DNA from: Echiichthys vipera | Lineage: Eukaryota; Chordata; Actinopteri; Perciformes; Trachinidae | DNA: 64,000 bases | Reading direction: 5' to 3' | NCBI GenBank assembly: GCA_963691815.1 | Contig: OY829655.1 | Location: forward strand, 29,514,771-29,578,770 | In this document: positions 38,101-49,969 of the stretch, piece after piece | Position numbering within the stretch: the first letter of the stretch is position 1 | Layout of the letters: each line of letters starts with the position of its first letter | Translations under genes and position numbers: made by a program | The notes under the pieces: generated by a model | Databases searched by the model: none | What the model was told of the DNA's origin: nothing | Seen by the model: the letters and a program-made list of their open reading frames with translations, nothing else

Positions 38101-39344
38101 CACACACACACACACACGAACACAGGTAAACTCCTCCTGTCTCGTCTAACACCTGTCGTATCACCTGCCGCCGTCACAGGACAAACCTCAGATATGGCCA
38201 GGGTGTCGTCGTCTCCGGGGCGACAGGGCCGGCTCCCCGTCAGCCTCATGGACAGACCGAAGTCGGCGAGGACGCAGGACAGATCGGCTCGGACCAGGAC
38301 GTTCCTGCTGGTCAGGTCTCTGTGGGCCACGGCTGGTTTGTACTGGTCTGGGTGGAGACAGAGAGCGGGTTCACGTGTGTGTGCTGCGTGTTTACGCTCG
38401 GTACTCCACCTCCCTGAACACGCGACATCTCGGCCGCGACGTTCTCTACCAACAAACTTTGGGCCTCATTCACTACAGAGACATGATGAGGTCACAGTGA
38501 AGCTGACCTTTGACCTTTTGGATATACAAAAATCATCACTTTGTTTTATCCCATTAGACATTTGCGTGAAATGTTGTCAAAGGGGCGGGCGGTGGCACAG
38601 TGGTTAGAGCAGTCGCTCCATGTAAAGAGGCTGAAGGTCCTCGAGGCAGCGGCTGCGGGTTCGAATCAGACCTCAGCCCTTTGCTGCATGTCTCCCCCTC
38701 TCTCTCACCCCATTTCCTGTCTGTCCTACAAAATAAAGGCTTGAAAACCGCCCCAAAAATCTAATCTTTTAAAGAAATGTTGCCATAATTAGTGCATTGA
38801 TTCCTGAGTTATGGCCAAAACCCCGTTTTGCGAGGTCACGGTGACCTCGACTGATGAGGAACAGCTGATCAGACAGTGGTGTGAGTCACCACCAGGGGGA
38901 GCGGTGAGCTGTCACAGTCAGTCTGTGACGCCCTGCTGTGTTAGAATGAACACCAGCAGCTCTCAGAGACGCTTAATTATCTTTATCATGTGCAGCCAGT
39001 CGACGTGTTTAACATTCAGCAGCAGCAGCGGCGTGACTGCGGAGGAGAAGCATGTCCCCACATGAAATACAGTTTTCTGCACAAAATGGCTGAAACATAA
39101 TCACAGATTAACATGAAAGCAAATGAGAAAATGTCGGGATAACTCTGCGGATATTCTGTTTCTCTTCTCGTCATTAAATCCCACACACACACTGGCAGTG
39201 AACGCATCAGAAGTCTAGTGTGTGTCTCACCGCCTGACGTCTCTTCTTCATCCATTGTTAGTAAAAAAACACGTCAGTGAACTGGAGACTGAACACACAC
39301 ACTGTAGCTTATGTTCCACACATGCGCGCACACACGTGCACACG

Positions 39345-39404
<60 letters not shown>

Positions 39405-40155
39405 CACAAGGTGAGAACCACACCAGCGTCGCTGTAGCGGCTGGTAGCTGTACCTCCTCTGTAGAGTTCAGTGTGCAGGAAGGCGAGTCCTCTGGTCACG
39501 CCGTGAGTCATCCTGCAGCACGTCGACCAGTCCACTGTGTGGACAGACAGGTAGCGAGACAGACAGCCCTGAGACACGCAGACACATAGAACAAGAGTCG
39601 TTTACTTTCCTTGTTTCCCATGGGCAGGAAACAAAAACAAGGAGACGATCGGGGGATAGAGACTTCAAGGAACCACTGATGTAGATGCCGTCTATGGTAA
39701 AGTGGCTTTTGAAGTCTCAACTGCAGAATTATATCTCCATATAGGAGTGCAGAGGAAGTAACAGACGAGGATACTCATACTTTATTCGAGTGTAAGGCCA
39801 AAGAGATGCAGCGGAGCGAGGGAGGGAGGGAGTTATACAGAGAGAATTTAAGGTTGGGCTTTTATTTTGAAAGGTAAACAAAGTGGGACGAAGATAATGT
39901 TCACAAGTTTTCTCACCTACACTGAAAGTTGCAGGTGTAAACACTTAAAATACCTTTAATCAACCTGCCAGATAAGTAATGCGCGTGTGTGTGTGTGTGT
40001 GTGCAATGTGTGTGTGTATGTAATGTGTGTGTGTGTGTAATGCGTGTGTGTGTGCGCGCAAGTGTGGGTGGGTGAGCAGACTGTTAAGCCGGTAATTACT
40101 GTCTGACTGCTACAGAGGAATGCAGTGAACCAACTGTGCGCGTGTGTGTGTGTGT

Positions 40156-40214
<59 letters not shown>

Positions 40215-43200
40215 TGTAAATAAAGTGTGTTGTTATAAACAGGAAGCTTAAATTGTTTCTGTTTAGGTTTGTGAATGAGAGATAGTGATAATAAAGATCT
40301 GGTTTACTGTGTGTGTGTCTGTGCGTGCGTGTGTGTGTGTGTGTGTGTGTGTGCGTGTGGTCGGTCAGTGGTGGCTCCAGACAGGAAGTAGGACTGAAGG
40401 CGCCGTCTTCCAGCACAATAACAGGATTAATGCAGAGCCAGACAGAAGGCAGCTCAAGTGTGTAACCGCACTGACGGCGTGCGGTCGGCGCCCCCTGTAG
40501 GCTGCAGAGATCCTTTATCGGTCATGGTCGTGGAGGTAAACGCACAGTTTGTCCTGCGGGTGGCGCTAGAGCGAACACAAAAATGCTGTTTAACCTTAAC
40601 TTGTAACAGACGGTGGGTTGGTCGGGTCTCTTACGTGCGGGTAGTACTCCATGAGGATGAGGAACTCTGGTCGCCCGTCGGCCGCCGTCCTCTCGTCGGC
40701 GGACAGGAAGCGGGCGATGTTGTCGTGTTGCTGCAGCAGCGGCAGACCGTAGATGGAGCGCTCGTTGGCGTAGTTCTGCCGGTTGGCCGAGCTGAAAAGT
40801 TTGACGGCCAAGCAGCGCTCGTTGAGACAGCCGCGGAACACCGTGCCGTAACGGCCCCGACCGATCAGCTGCCAGGAGGAAGGAGAAGGTCGTTAGAGAC
40901 GGAAACAAGAAACGGACTTGGGTGGTGATGCCAATCCGACTGTTAAGATGCTACGTTACACCCTTTCAAAATACAACTTCCGGGTCCAAGCCTCGTGTTT
41001 CACCAACGCCGCAGTGCCGCGTTCCCCGTTGTTTGAACAGATCTGAGTTTTTAAAAAACAACCTAACTGTCATTTGACCTTGACATTGTGCCCGTCTGTC
41101 TTAATCAGCCTCAGGGCGGGGGTGTCGGCGGTGGGCGGGGCCTCGGTGAAGTTGGCGTTGCAGAGGTTGCAGAGGTCTTATGGATGAAAAGACGTCTAAC
41201 CGACCAAAGAGGAGATTGTGATCGTTCACATGTTCGGACATTGTGTCTGTTTTGTTGCAACGGAGCGTTTGGACCCGGAAATCTTATTTTGAAAGGGTGT
41301 TACGTCAGACTGGACAGCGGGATCGTGTCCCGCTGTAGAGCTACAGACTCAGTGTTCTGTGCGTGCGTGCGTGTGTGTGCACCTCCAGTAGTTTCAGATG
41401 ATCCAGGTCGACAGCAGCGTCTGTGTTTGCCGCCTCCATCACATCCAGAGCGGACAGACTGTGTTTCTGCTTCCCTGCAATCACAAACAAATAACACGGT
41501 TAGTATTAATTATTATTATTATTATTATTACTATTAACCACCAGTGTCCTCGTGTGCGTGTGTGTGTGTGATCACCTTTCATCATACGGTATCCCAGGAA
41601 CAATGCCACGATGACGACGGCTGCTATGGCGACGGTCACCAGGGCGATGAGCGCCGTCTCCTCCCGCCGCAACGGCTGTTTATCTGTGGGACGATGACGT
41701 CATCGTTAACGTCAAAATATACTTAAAGTACCAGAAGTGAAAGTGCTGTGAATCTGTGAATTAACTTAAGTTATTAAAGAGTAAAAGATCTAAATACTCG
41801 TCCACTACTGGAATTTTCTGCCCAGCAACAACTGATACGAGGCCTGTGATTGGTCGGTACCTGTCTGCCTGTCATCCCGCCCGTCTGTGTTAATCAGCCT
41901 CAGGGCGGGGGTGTCGGCGGTGGGCGGGGCCTCGGTGAAGTTGGCGTTGCAGAGGTCTCGGCTGCAGCAGCAGAATCGGTAACTGCCGTTCTGGATCTGA
42001 GAGGGTGTCGCCGTTACCAGGCAACGGTCGCCATGACACTCCTGTTGGTTGCCGATGTGAGTCCAGCAACCTGAAAACACAGGAAGCAGTTTTTCAGTTT
42101 TGAACCTTGTGTGTGTGCGTGTGCTTGTGCGTGTCTGTGCGTGTGTGTGTGTGCGTGTGTGTGTGTGTCTCACCTTGCTTCACCAGGTGTATTTCCCCGT
42201 CTGGTCTCTTTTCCCACAATCCAAAGCAGCGGGAGCCGCGGATGCAGCGGACCGTTCCGTTTTCTCGCACCACTCCTCGCAGCTCATTGGTGGGTCCGCT
42301 CTGAGGCTCCGCCCCCTCCAGCTGGTCAGTGAAGGCACACTCTCTCTCCTCCGACTGCAGACCTGAACACAGACGCAGCACGTTCATTTCCATCTTGTCA
42401 GACTTTGACTCCGCCTCATTTCCTCTGACCAAAAAAGGGCATGTATGTGTGAGTTGAGGGGAGGGGCTTACGTCCATCTGGCTGACGTTTACCTCCGAGG
42501 AGAAGTGAGGGCCAGAGGCTAGCTGTCACTCAAGAGGCCACGCCCCTAATTATTTATAAACTTTAACCTCCAATAAAATAAAAACTCGGAATACGTTTTT
42601 TTTTCACCTTTGTCAAAATCACAAACACCCGACTTTTAGACAGAATTACAACAGAAATGTGTCTTGATGTTAGTTGCCGTTGCGAAGTCCTCCCTCGGTT
42701 TAAAGCAAAGCTCTGTTATTGTTTGTTTCGCGTTGTTTTCGGCGCCGTTGCTTCCTGGTTTATTCTATTTCCGGGTCAAAAGCCGCCACCGCGGAGTGGG
42801 GAGCATGCGCAGACGAGAAAACCTTTAATAATACGAGAGCGCATTTTTACGAGTGAGGGGACGATGGGGCGTGAGTTTGGCCGGAGAATCGGAGCAGCGG
42901 GGGCGGAGCTGCAGTCGCTCTACCGCACCGTTGTGACGTAAAGAGAGCTGAGGAAGACAAAGCTCTGGATCTACCCTCAGTCCTGGTTCCTACCCTCACC
43001 TGTGGTTATGAAAGCTGGGTCAGGACCCAAAGAACCAGGTCGCGGGTACAAGCGGCCGAAATGGGTTTTCTCAGGAGGGGGGCTGGAGTCTCCCTTCTAC
43101 CTCCCACCTAGGGAGGTGTTCCAGGCACGTCCAGCTGGGAGGAGGCCTTGGGGAAGACCCAGGACCAGGTGGAGAGATTAGATCTCCACACTGGCCTGGG

Positions 43201-43666
43201 AACGCCTCAGGATCCCCCAGTTAGAGCTGGTTAATGTGGCCCGGGAAAGGGAAGTTTGGGGTCCCCTGCTAAAGCTGCTGCCCCCACGACCCGACCCCGG
43301 ATAAGAGGCTGAAGATGAGTGATGAGTGAGTGAGTGTTAACCAGTGTATGAGGACCAAGATTTTACCCGGGGTACGGTGTTTACATGGTCTTTGAGAGAC
43401 CGGGGTACGCCCTTATCGGGTTTTTAGACTGCATGCAAACGCACGGATTGTAACAGCTTCAGCAAATCTAAACGTCCTGGCCTCACGGTGGCGCTGGTGG
43501 GCCCACCTGATCTGTATCTGGGTAATGAGCATTAACACGTGTTCTGTCCGCGCTGCGCTCAGATCTCAAGATACCCAGATAAAGACTGCAGACGTGAACG
43601 AGTCCTCGTGTTCTGCCTGAGCAGGAAGTCCAGGAACAGTGTGAGTCTCACACATAAACACACACA

Positions 43667-43737
<71 letters not shown>

Positions 43738-45570
43738 CTCTGCCTGTAAAAAGCCTGACAGCAACAAATAATGATGTACTTTGGCATTTTTTACGGAGAG
43801 AACAACAGAGCGACGCAGTGGGTCCTGCCTCAGGGTGGTTGTGTACTTTTATAAGAGCTCTATTAACGCGATGTCCCGACACCACGTCTATAACTTCCTT
43901 CTCGTCTCTCAGGACACTCGTGCTTTTACTGAATGTCCTCACAGTCGATCTCTGAATCCACAACAATGGACTTGAACGACGTCCTCAACGTGCATTAAAG
44001 TGCAATTCCGGCGTGTTTGCGTTCTACGACCTTTCTCTGCATGAATACATCAAATAAGCCATCGAGACACTAACGGTCCCAAAGGGCTAACAGTGATTAG
44101 CTCGCGGCGGTGCCCTGAACGCATCCAAAACGCCCTTTTTAACCACTAATACTGCTGAAAATAACAGCAAACCTCTGCAGCAGCATGAGAAGAGTCCCTA
44201 CACACACAACAAAGCAGCAACAGCGTAGTTAGTGAAGCTAGAGTTTATTTAGGGCGCACTCCCACTGTGCGTGCGTCCCGTGCCCCGTGCTTTAGGGTCC
44301 TTGTCCCCCCCTCCAGGCCCGTTTGTACTCACACTACCTGGGCCTCGGAGAATGCTTCTTGCTGCCTATACGTCATCACGCCGTAACACGTCACACGCAT
44401 CGATGACGTCATGGCGATGCGTGGCTTTGTTTCCAGATCTTTCCGTAGACCTCTGAGTTTTTGTGCGTCTTGTCGACTGTTTTTGAATCTTTTCATCGAC
44501 CAAATCTGCAGTAAACACTCCACCTCCGCATCACACCAACGTGAACCTTTCACCGCCATTGTTTTAAATGTCCGCGCATGGTCCCTCCTTCTTTTTTCTA
44601 CGTCCCAACAGGCACACAGGAAATAACTGGATGGCCCGCTGTCTGCAGTTATGCGCGGAGCACTCACACTGGTCAAACGCACTAGGCTTTAGCTGAAAAA
44701 ACGGTTTTGGCCCGGTACAGAAGGACAGTGGGAGTGCGCCCTTAAAGAGTGTTTTAAAGACTTACCTACTGGCCCCTGTACCAGCTCCTCTCATAGTAAA
44801 GTCCACTCAAGTGAATCCCAAAGGAAGGAGCCCATTGGTGCTTTGTTGTGTGTGTAGGGACTCTTCTCATGCTGCTGCAGAGGTTTGCTGTTATTTTCAG
44901 CAGCATTAGTGGTTAAAAAAGACCTTTGAATGCCTTCACCGTGCTGCCCCGAGCTAATCAGTGTTAGCCACGTCCGGCTGTTAGCGACTCTCCTGGATTT
45001 CTCCATTAATAGTTCATACACAAATTGTCTCGGTGGCTTATCTGATGGATATTCATGCTAAAAAAGACCGTGGGATGCAAGTACACCAGGATTACACAGA
45101 TTAGGGATTACAGATTAAACGCTGCTTTGGTTCTGACCTAAATGTCTCATCAGATTCTTCGTTTAGGAGCAAAAATGTCAGAAAAGTAACGCAAGAAAAA
45201 GGGAGTGTTTGTGTTGAATGTTGCTTTTGCAGTCGTGAGTCTGTGATCTAATGAAACTGGACGGAGGTGACACACACACACACACTCACACACTCGTACA
45301 CTCACACACACACACTCACACACACACGGCTAATAGCTTCCCTCCACTCTGGGCGCCTGCCTCGAAGCAGCAGGGGAGCAGCTCAGAAGCCGTTTTTCTG
45401 CTCTTTTAAACTTTAAATGTTGAGTCGCTTTTATTTAAAAATGTCCCTCAGACGTCTGATGTTCAGCGTTGCCGTAGCAACCGCAGCATCTGCTCAGCCC
45501 ACTTTTTATTTTTAATGAACTACAACAAAGCAGCAGGCGGACACACACAGATTAACAGTCAGAGAGCGTG

Positions 45571-45606
<36 letters not shown>

Positions 45607-46410
45607 TGTGTGCGCGCGCGTACGTCTGTGTGCGTGCCTGCGTGCGTGTGTTTGCGCATGCGTGCGTTTGCGCATGTGTGTGTGCGGGCGTGCGTGCGCC
45701 CGTGTGTTTGTGCGTGTGTGTGCGTGCGTTCCTGCGTGCGTGCGTGCGTGTGTGTGTGTGTGTGTCGTTCTCCCAAAGACCGGATGTTAATCAGTACGTA
45801 GCCATGTGGCGTGTTCAAACTGCCGGTGTTAAACACGATCTGCACATCGTTATCACATACGCTCGTCCGTTCATCAGCAGACGGCTGTTTGTCTGCTCCT
45901 GCTCCTGGGGAATAAAGCTTCTTTTAAGACTTTTAAACCAATTTGGTGAGCTAACATTCACTCCGGTGTGAAGGGTCTTAAATATGACGGCATGCGTGAA
46001 ATCCCACTGACAAACCAAGGCGAAGCTAGGTGACTTTGTTGCTAAGCTACGTGACGTTGTTGCTAAGCTACGTGACTTTGTTGCTAAGCTACGTGACTTT
46101 GTTGCTAAGCTACGTGACTTTGTTGCTAAGCTACGTTGTTGCACATATTTACACATCAATTTCAAAATAACATAAGAACAAATGGATGGAAACGTAGTAT
46201 TTGTTAAGTCGTGAGACAAAATTGCTACTTTTAGATAAGAAAGTCTGGAAATGAGCTGTGTGTGTGTGTGTGTGCGCGTGTGTCTGTGTGTGCGCGTGTG
46301 TGTTCGTGTGTGTGTGTGTGGTCGTCGACGTCGCCTCTCAGGAATCTGACTGACCCTCCCTAAATTGTCGGAGCCTCACTCACTATTTAGTCTTATGTAA
46401 CACACACACA

Positions 46411-46474
<64 letters not shown>

Positions 46475-46627
46475 CACACACACACAATGAGAGGAAGGTG
46501 GAATGTGTGTCTGCGTCTTATCAAACACATCACAACAAAACACAAAAACTGACAGACTGGCTGACGACAGTGTGTGTGTGTGTGTTTATAAGACAGTGTG
46601 CGTGTGTGTGTGTGTGCGTGCGTGCGT

Positions 46628-46703
<76 letters not shown>

Positions 46704-47885
46704 CATGAGTCATCTTATAATGTTTTAACAAACTAAAACAGGAATGTGCGCTGTTCCTGTAACACACCCCACACTACTGTCTAATGTTTCTGTGAGCTGA
46801 CACCAGTGCATGATGGGAGATGAAGTTCTTCTGATCCGTCTGTCGCTGAGTCCAGCGGTTTTCGGGTCATGAGTCGTTAAAGTGTAATTACGGTGTAAAA
46901 TCATCCCATGCTCTTTTCCGACACTCACCTACATCAAATAATCCACGAGACAGTTTTTTGGTGTTTGAACTATTAACAGAGAAACTTGGAGAGTCGCTAA
47001 CAGCCTGAGGTGGCTAACAGTGATTAGCTCGGGGCAGTACGGCATTAAGGGCGCACTCCCACTGTCCGTCTGTACCGTGCCACGTGCTTTAGGGTACTTG
47101 TCTCCCCCCGCGACCCAGGCCCGTTTTTTACTCGCAGTGCAGGAAAGATGGAAACGGAGTGTAACCAGTGATCAGGCTAACTCTTTGTGCTAAGCTAGGC
47201 TAAACCAAACATACTTCTGTTTCTCCTTCTGGCTTTCTTGCGTATTTTTAAAACATGACCCATTTTCATTGAAGCGTTTGGTGTTTAGGTCAGAAACAAT
47301 CACCAGCACGAGGTTTACTGGAGACACGCTAGGCTAGGCTAGGCTAGGCTATGCTAGGCTAACAGTTTCCCTGTGCTTCCAGTTTTTGATAGGTCACCTT
47401 GTTGATTGCTCTGATTGGTCGTAGTTGGTAACTACTGTAAAAACCGCAAACTGTATAAAAAATGGACGTAGTGTCGAGACTTTGACTCAAAAAAGGGGAA
47501 GTAAGTGACGCTGGGGGGAAGGGCGTACGTCCATCTGGCTGACGTTTACCTCCGAGGAGAAGTGAGGGCCCGAGGCTAGACAGACACAAATTAAACTTGA
47601 CCCATTTCATTTGAGGGTTTGGTGTTTAGATCAACAACCAGCACGAGGTTTACTGGAGACACGCTAGGCTAAGCTAGGCTAGGCTAAGCTAGGCTAGGCT
47701 AGGCTAGGCAAAGCTAGGCTAGGCTAACAGTTTCCCTCTGCTTCCAGTCTTTGTGCTAGGCTACGGTGAATGAGTCTGGGCTATAATGTAGTATTGCGTT
47801 TGAACTGACCGGTGACGGCGGGCGGCGGCAGCAGCAGCAGGACGCACAGACACACTGTAAATGAAGCGCCACACACGGCGGCCAT
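32139..47885 (-). CDS. bmpr2: bone morphogenetic protein receptor type II
   Basis: Single-pass serine/threonine kinase receptor that binds BMPs and activates type I receptors and SMAD1/5/9 signalling. Eighteen coding exons: 47810-47885, 42174-42362, 41861-42070, 41576-41683, 41383-41474, 40635-40868, 39454-39568, 38187-38347, 37942-38089, 37726-37862, 37248-37384, 36801-36993, 36614-36713, 35901-35980, 35702-35815, 35358-35564, 33124-34303, 32139-32458; 1266 residues in phase. Signal peptide MAAVCGASFTVCLCVLLLLP. Extracellular cysteine pattern ends in YRFCCCSRDLCNANF. Membrane segment near residues 167-189. Kinase from LIGRGRYGTVFRG through AVKLF, HRDLTSRN, ADFGLS and YMAPEVL to EDCWDQDAEARLT. 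The tail holds NRNSINYERQQAQ, VCLQLTEEDLES, NSSPDEHEPLLRREQ and, near the end, KRRVKTPYTLKKWRP. The tail is about 220 residues longer than human, mostly Pro/Ala/Glu-rich sequence within 33124-34303. Fish often have two bmpr2 genes; the a/b copy was not assigned. Confidence 0.95.
34664..34856. mobile_element. palindromic MITE in a bmpr2 intron
   Basis: The left arm is TGTCAAACTGATCCAGTAAA, and the right arm ends in its reverse complement. Inner parts GTGGCTGCAGGTTTTCATTC and CCAACCAA are also inverted. This is a common teleost fold-back family. It lies in the intron 34304-35357. Confidence 0.85.
36068..36170. mobile_element. Harbinger-like MITE end fragment in a bmpr2 intron
   Basis: AAGGGCACACTCACACTGTC matches the terminal repeat of the 14396-14992 family, followed by GTACTGTGCCCAAGCACGA and CAGCTAAAATCTAGTTTGTT. 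The other end is missing. Confidence 0.6.
37019..37290 (-). repeat. bmpr2: minisatellite copying the end and splice donor of bmpr2 exon 11
   Basis: On the minus strand the exon ends ACCGCAGTACACAACCACAG then GTACACACACAC. Units of this kind (CCGCAGTACGCAACC(A/G)CAG plus a CA tract) follow four or more times into the intron. GT after CAG is kept at donors ending exon positions 37248, 37170 and 37091; two units read CAGGA instead. The first two GT donors are 78 nt apart, in frame, with no stop between them. Confidence 0.8.
37595..37715. mobile_element. possible interspersed repeat fragment, bmpr2 intron
   Basis: Words such as GATTGATGGTGTCGAAGGCG and GCTGAGGTCGAGTTAGAT are typical of a common unclassified teleost repeat. 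The call is from memory of such sequences; no second copy is in this window. Confidence 0.35.
38581..38758 (+). mobile_element. tRNA-derived SINE in a bmpr2 intron
   Basis: Intact head with A-box-like GGTGGCACAGTGG and B-box-like GGGTTCGAATC. The body has CTTTGCTGCATGTCTCCCCC and the tail AATAAAGGCTTGAAAA. It lies antisense to bmpr2 in the intron between exons 39454-39568 and 38187-38347. Confidence 0.85.
39340..39402. repeat. (CA)n microsatellite, bmpr2 intron
   Basis: About 60 bases of CA repeat with GC interruptions at the left edge. It starts about 50 bases past the donor of exon 39454-39568. Confidence 0.95.
39980..40350. repeat. GT-rich microsatellite cluster, bmpr2 intron
   Basis: Several GT blocks are separated by short unique pieces; the longest pure run is about 40164-40211. 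Confidence 0.9.
41089..41175 (-). pseudogene. bmpr2: partial duplicate of bmpr2 exon 3 in intron 5
   Basis: About 80 bases repeat the end of exon 41861-42070 almost base for base (41880-41960 is the source), in the same orientation. They contain the codons for LCNANFTEAPPTADTP and onward. One change (GTCTGTCTT for GTCTGTGTT) is visible. The copy then has a short GTTGCAGAG duplication and diverges. It lacks the first half of the exon and the donor, so it is not a usable exon as it stands. Confidence 0.85.
42390..42600. mobile_element. interspersed repeat, copy 1, bmpr2 intron 1
   Basis: Contains CATCTTGTCAGACTTTGACT, GTCCATCTGGCTGACGTTTA and AGAGGCCACGCCCCTAATTA, ending CCAATAAAATAAAAACT. Near-identical blocks lie at 49683-49880 and, in part, at 47470-47580. 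No ORF or clear terminal repeats, so it is unclassified. Confidence 0.75.
42848..43318 (+). mobile_element. LINE fragment, bmpr2 intron 1
   Basis: Same family as 10168-10805. It begins GAGTGAGGGGACGATGGGGC and codes for GREFGRRIGAAGAELQSLYR before a stop. An internal segment present in the 52.7-kb copy is missing, so it is internally deleted as well as 5' truncated. Confidence 0.85.
43659..43734. repeat. (CA)n microsatellite
   Basis: About 75 bases of CA, one CCCA interruption near the start. Confidence 0.97.
44080..44985. mobile_element. fold-back element with ~130-bp arms, interrupted by a Harbinger-like MITE
   Basis: The arm at about 44085-44215 (GGCTAACAGTGATTAGCTCG through CCTCTGCAGCAGCATGAGAA) is inverted at about 44840-44975. 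Between the arms lies the MITE at 44253-44743. Outer arm pieces recur alone at 46970-47045 and 53790-53842. Confidence 0.75.
44253..44743 (-). mobile_element. PIF/Harbinger-like element with Myb/SANT-like ORF
   Basis: Ends GGGCGCACTCCCACTGT and ACAGTGGGAGTGCGCCC are perfect inverted repeats, flanked by TTA on each side, the target size and type expected for PIF/Harbinger. The minus-strand ORF has MAVKGSRWCDAEVECLLQIW and runs about 76 residues in this family; here it is open over a longer stretch. No transposase is present. Confidence 0.75.
45562..45765. repeat. (TGCG)n/(TG)n compound microsatellite
   Basis: GTGCGTGC words dominate with GT and GC interruptions. Alternating purine-pyrimidine throughout. 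Confidence 0.95.
46023..46140. repeat. 21-bp tandem array
   Basis: Five to six units of GCTACGTGACTTTGTTGCTAA type. Four carry ACGTGAC, the first carries AGGTGAC and the last is cut after ACGTTG. It lies in bmpr2 intron 1. Confidence 0.92.
46250..46702. repeat. GT, CA and GT microsatellite cluster
   Basis: GT-rich at 46255-46320, CA at about 46402-46472 and GT at 46570-46700, with short unique spacers. CA and GT blocks face each other and could pair. Confidence 0.93.
46960..47160. mobile_element. fold-back arm fragment followed by Harbinger-like end fragment
   Basis: GAGTCGCTAACAGCC and AACAGTGATTAGCTCGGGGC belong to the arm of the 44080-44985 element. TTAAGGGCGCACTCCCACTG at 47049 is the Harbinger-like end, which breaks off near 47150. 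The two families are again in contact, as at 44 kb. Confidence 0.6.
47325..47755. repeat. AGGCT repeats and partial interspersed repeat in bmpr2 intron 1
   Basis: GCTAGGCTAGGCTA blocks at 47328-47360 and 47662-47730 are short 5-base tandem repeats. Between them a piece of the repeat seen at 42390-42600 occurs at 47510-47580. A repeated phrase CACGAGGTTTACTGGAGACA precedes each AGGCT block, so the whole block was duplicated once. Confidence 0.75.
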
Positions 47886-48049
47886 GTTGGATCCACCTCA
47901 CAGGTTCGATTCCCCTGCAGACTTCACTGAAACACTGAAACACGGGCCGGCATCACTGATCCTGCGTCAGATTAACCTGAAGGAAACATTTCCGCCTCTG
48001 AAAAAGACAAACAGACGGAAAATACACTTTTAGAAAATACGTCATTTAA

Positions 48050-48600
48050 TAAACACTTGTTTTAAAAACCGTGACCTTTAATCTGACCCGTTCTGTTCCT
48101 GTGTGACCGGCAGTGTTTGGACCTTATGATGTAATTACAATAAGTATTTTATTACTAATTAGAAGAATGAAACATTTATGTCATATTTTATAATATACAC
48201 GTTAAAAAGAATATATAAATACAGCAATAAATTAAATAAACAGGACAAACATAAGCAATTTATTTCAACCTGATACACAAGAAACACTAATTTAAATGTT
48301 ATATATTAAATATTATATATTCAAAAAGAAGCAGGAAGGAGTTTGTACTTTATATTTTGTAATTATACTTTATGGTGTCATAATAATATTTATGCCTTAA
48401 ATACAATAATAACTATATTATAATCCTCCTGTTTGACTCAATATTTAACCTTTCTGTGTTTTACCTGCGATAATATTTCAACACTAATAATAATAATCTA
48501 TAATATTAATGTTTATGTCACCTTATAAATCAACATATTTAATATTTATAATTCAGCTTCTGTGACCTTCATGATCCGGCAGCAACACACATGTACTGTA
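48050..48600. other. AT-rich sequence upstream of the bmpr2 first coding exon
   Basis: Low-GC unique sequence with no recognised element. Confidence 0.5.
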
Positions 48601-48606
48601 ACACAC

Positions 48607-48954
<348 letters not shown>

Positions 48955-49033
48955 TCAGAATATAACATGGTTGATCACCTGTGATGTTCGTCTGCAGGTA
49001 AATTAACGGTTTTATAGAAGAGGAAGGGAGTGG

Positions 49034-49075
<42 letters not shown>

Positions 49076-49097
49076 CAACGTGTGACTGACCGGTGTT

Positions 49098-49143
<46 letters not shown>

Positions 49144-49146
49144 CAC

Positions 49147-49400
49147 CGGGAGGATGACTCCGGCCGGCTCTGCAGGAGGAGATGAAGCAGCCTGTCTGTC
49201 TCCCTGTCTCTATTCCGGGTCTGGTTTTCTGGCCCGGCTCAGTTCGGTCCGGTTCGGTTCGGACTCTTGTCTGCAGGGTGAATCCAGATCCAGATCCAGC
49301 TGCAGGTCTCGCGGTCAGGATCATAAAATGCGCAGAAACGAAGCAGCGCCGTGTTTCTCTGCAGCCACAGAGTCTGACACCGCTGCGCACTGAGCTTCCG
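49147..49400 (-). promoter_or_regulatory. bmpr2: candidate bmpr2 5'UTR exon and promoter
   Basis: On the minus strand CATCCTCCCG followed by GTGAGCAC is a good 5' splice site (exon edge 49147). The upstream 250 bases are GC-rich with repeated CGGTTCGGTTCGG- and CCAGATCCAGATCCAG-type words. An acceptor-like TCTGCAG lies about 30 bases upstream of the bmpr2 ATG near 47918. Splicing between them is plausible but unproved. Confidence 0.35.
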
Positions 49401-49682
49401 GCGGACACTTTCAAAATAAGAGCGCCGGCTTCTTTTTCTTTCACAGGTGGAAACAGTATCAAATAAAACTAAATCAAAATGTCTGAGCAACAAAAACATA
49501 ATTCAATATTTAATAATAAAATAATACAAATTATTTATAAACTGCCATTGGCTCGATAGGTCACCTCGTTCATTGCTCTGATTGGCCGGAGTTGGTTGCC
49601 TAGGCAACTTCGTAGCGGACATAGCGTCTCCGTCGAGGTCCGTTCTCTCAACTTGATCCAATCGTCCTCGCCTACAGGAGTC

Positions 49683-49880
49683 TCCATCTTGTCAGACTTT
49701 GACTCCGCCTCATTGCCTTTGACCATAAAAGGGCATGTATGTGACGTTGGAGGGAGGGGCGTACGTCCATCTGGCTGACGTTTACCTCCGAGGAGAAGTG
49801 AGGGCCAGAGGCTAGCTGTCACTCAAGAGGCCACGCCCCTAATTATTCATAAACTTTAACCTCCAATAAAATAAAAACTA
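49683..49880. mobile_element. interspersed repeat, copy 2
   Basis: About 90 percent or better match by eye to 42390-42600, including GTCCATCTGGCTGACGTTTA and CCACGCCCCTAATTATT. Confidence 0.75.
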
Positions 49881-49969
49881 GCCTGGTACGTTAGTTGGCG
49901 GATATCGTGCCAAAGAAGAACAAAAGAGAGCGAGGATCTGTCTCTGCACACCGTCTCGTCGTCAAAGGG

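Noticed and set aside
38581..38758. A tRNA gene
   Set aside because: The A- and B-box-like words belong to a SINE head with the usual SINE body and AATAAAGG tail; no cloverleaf with an anticodon arm could be drawn.
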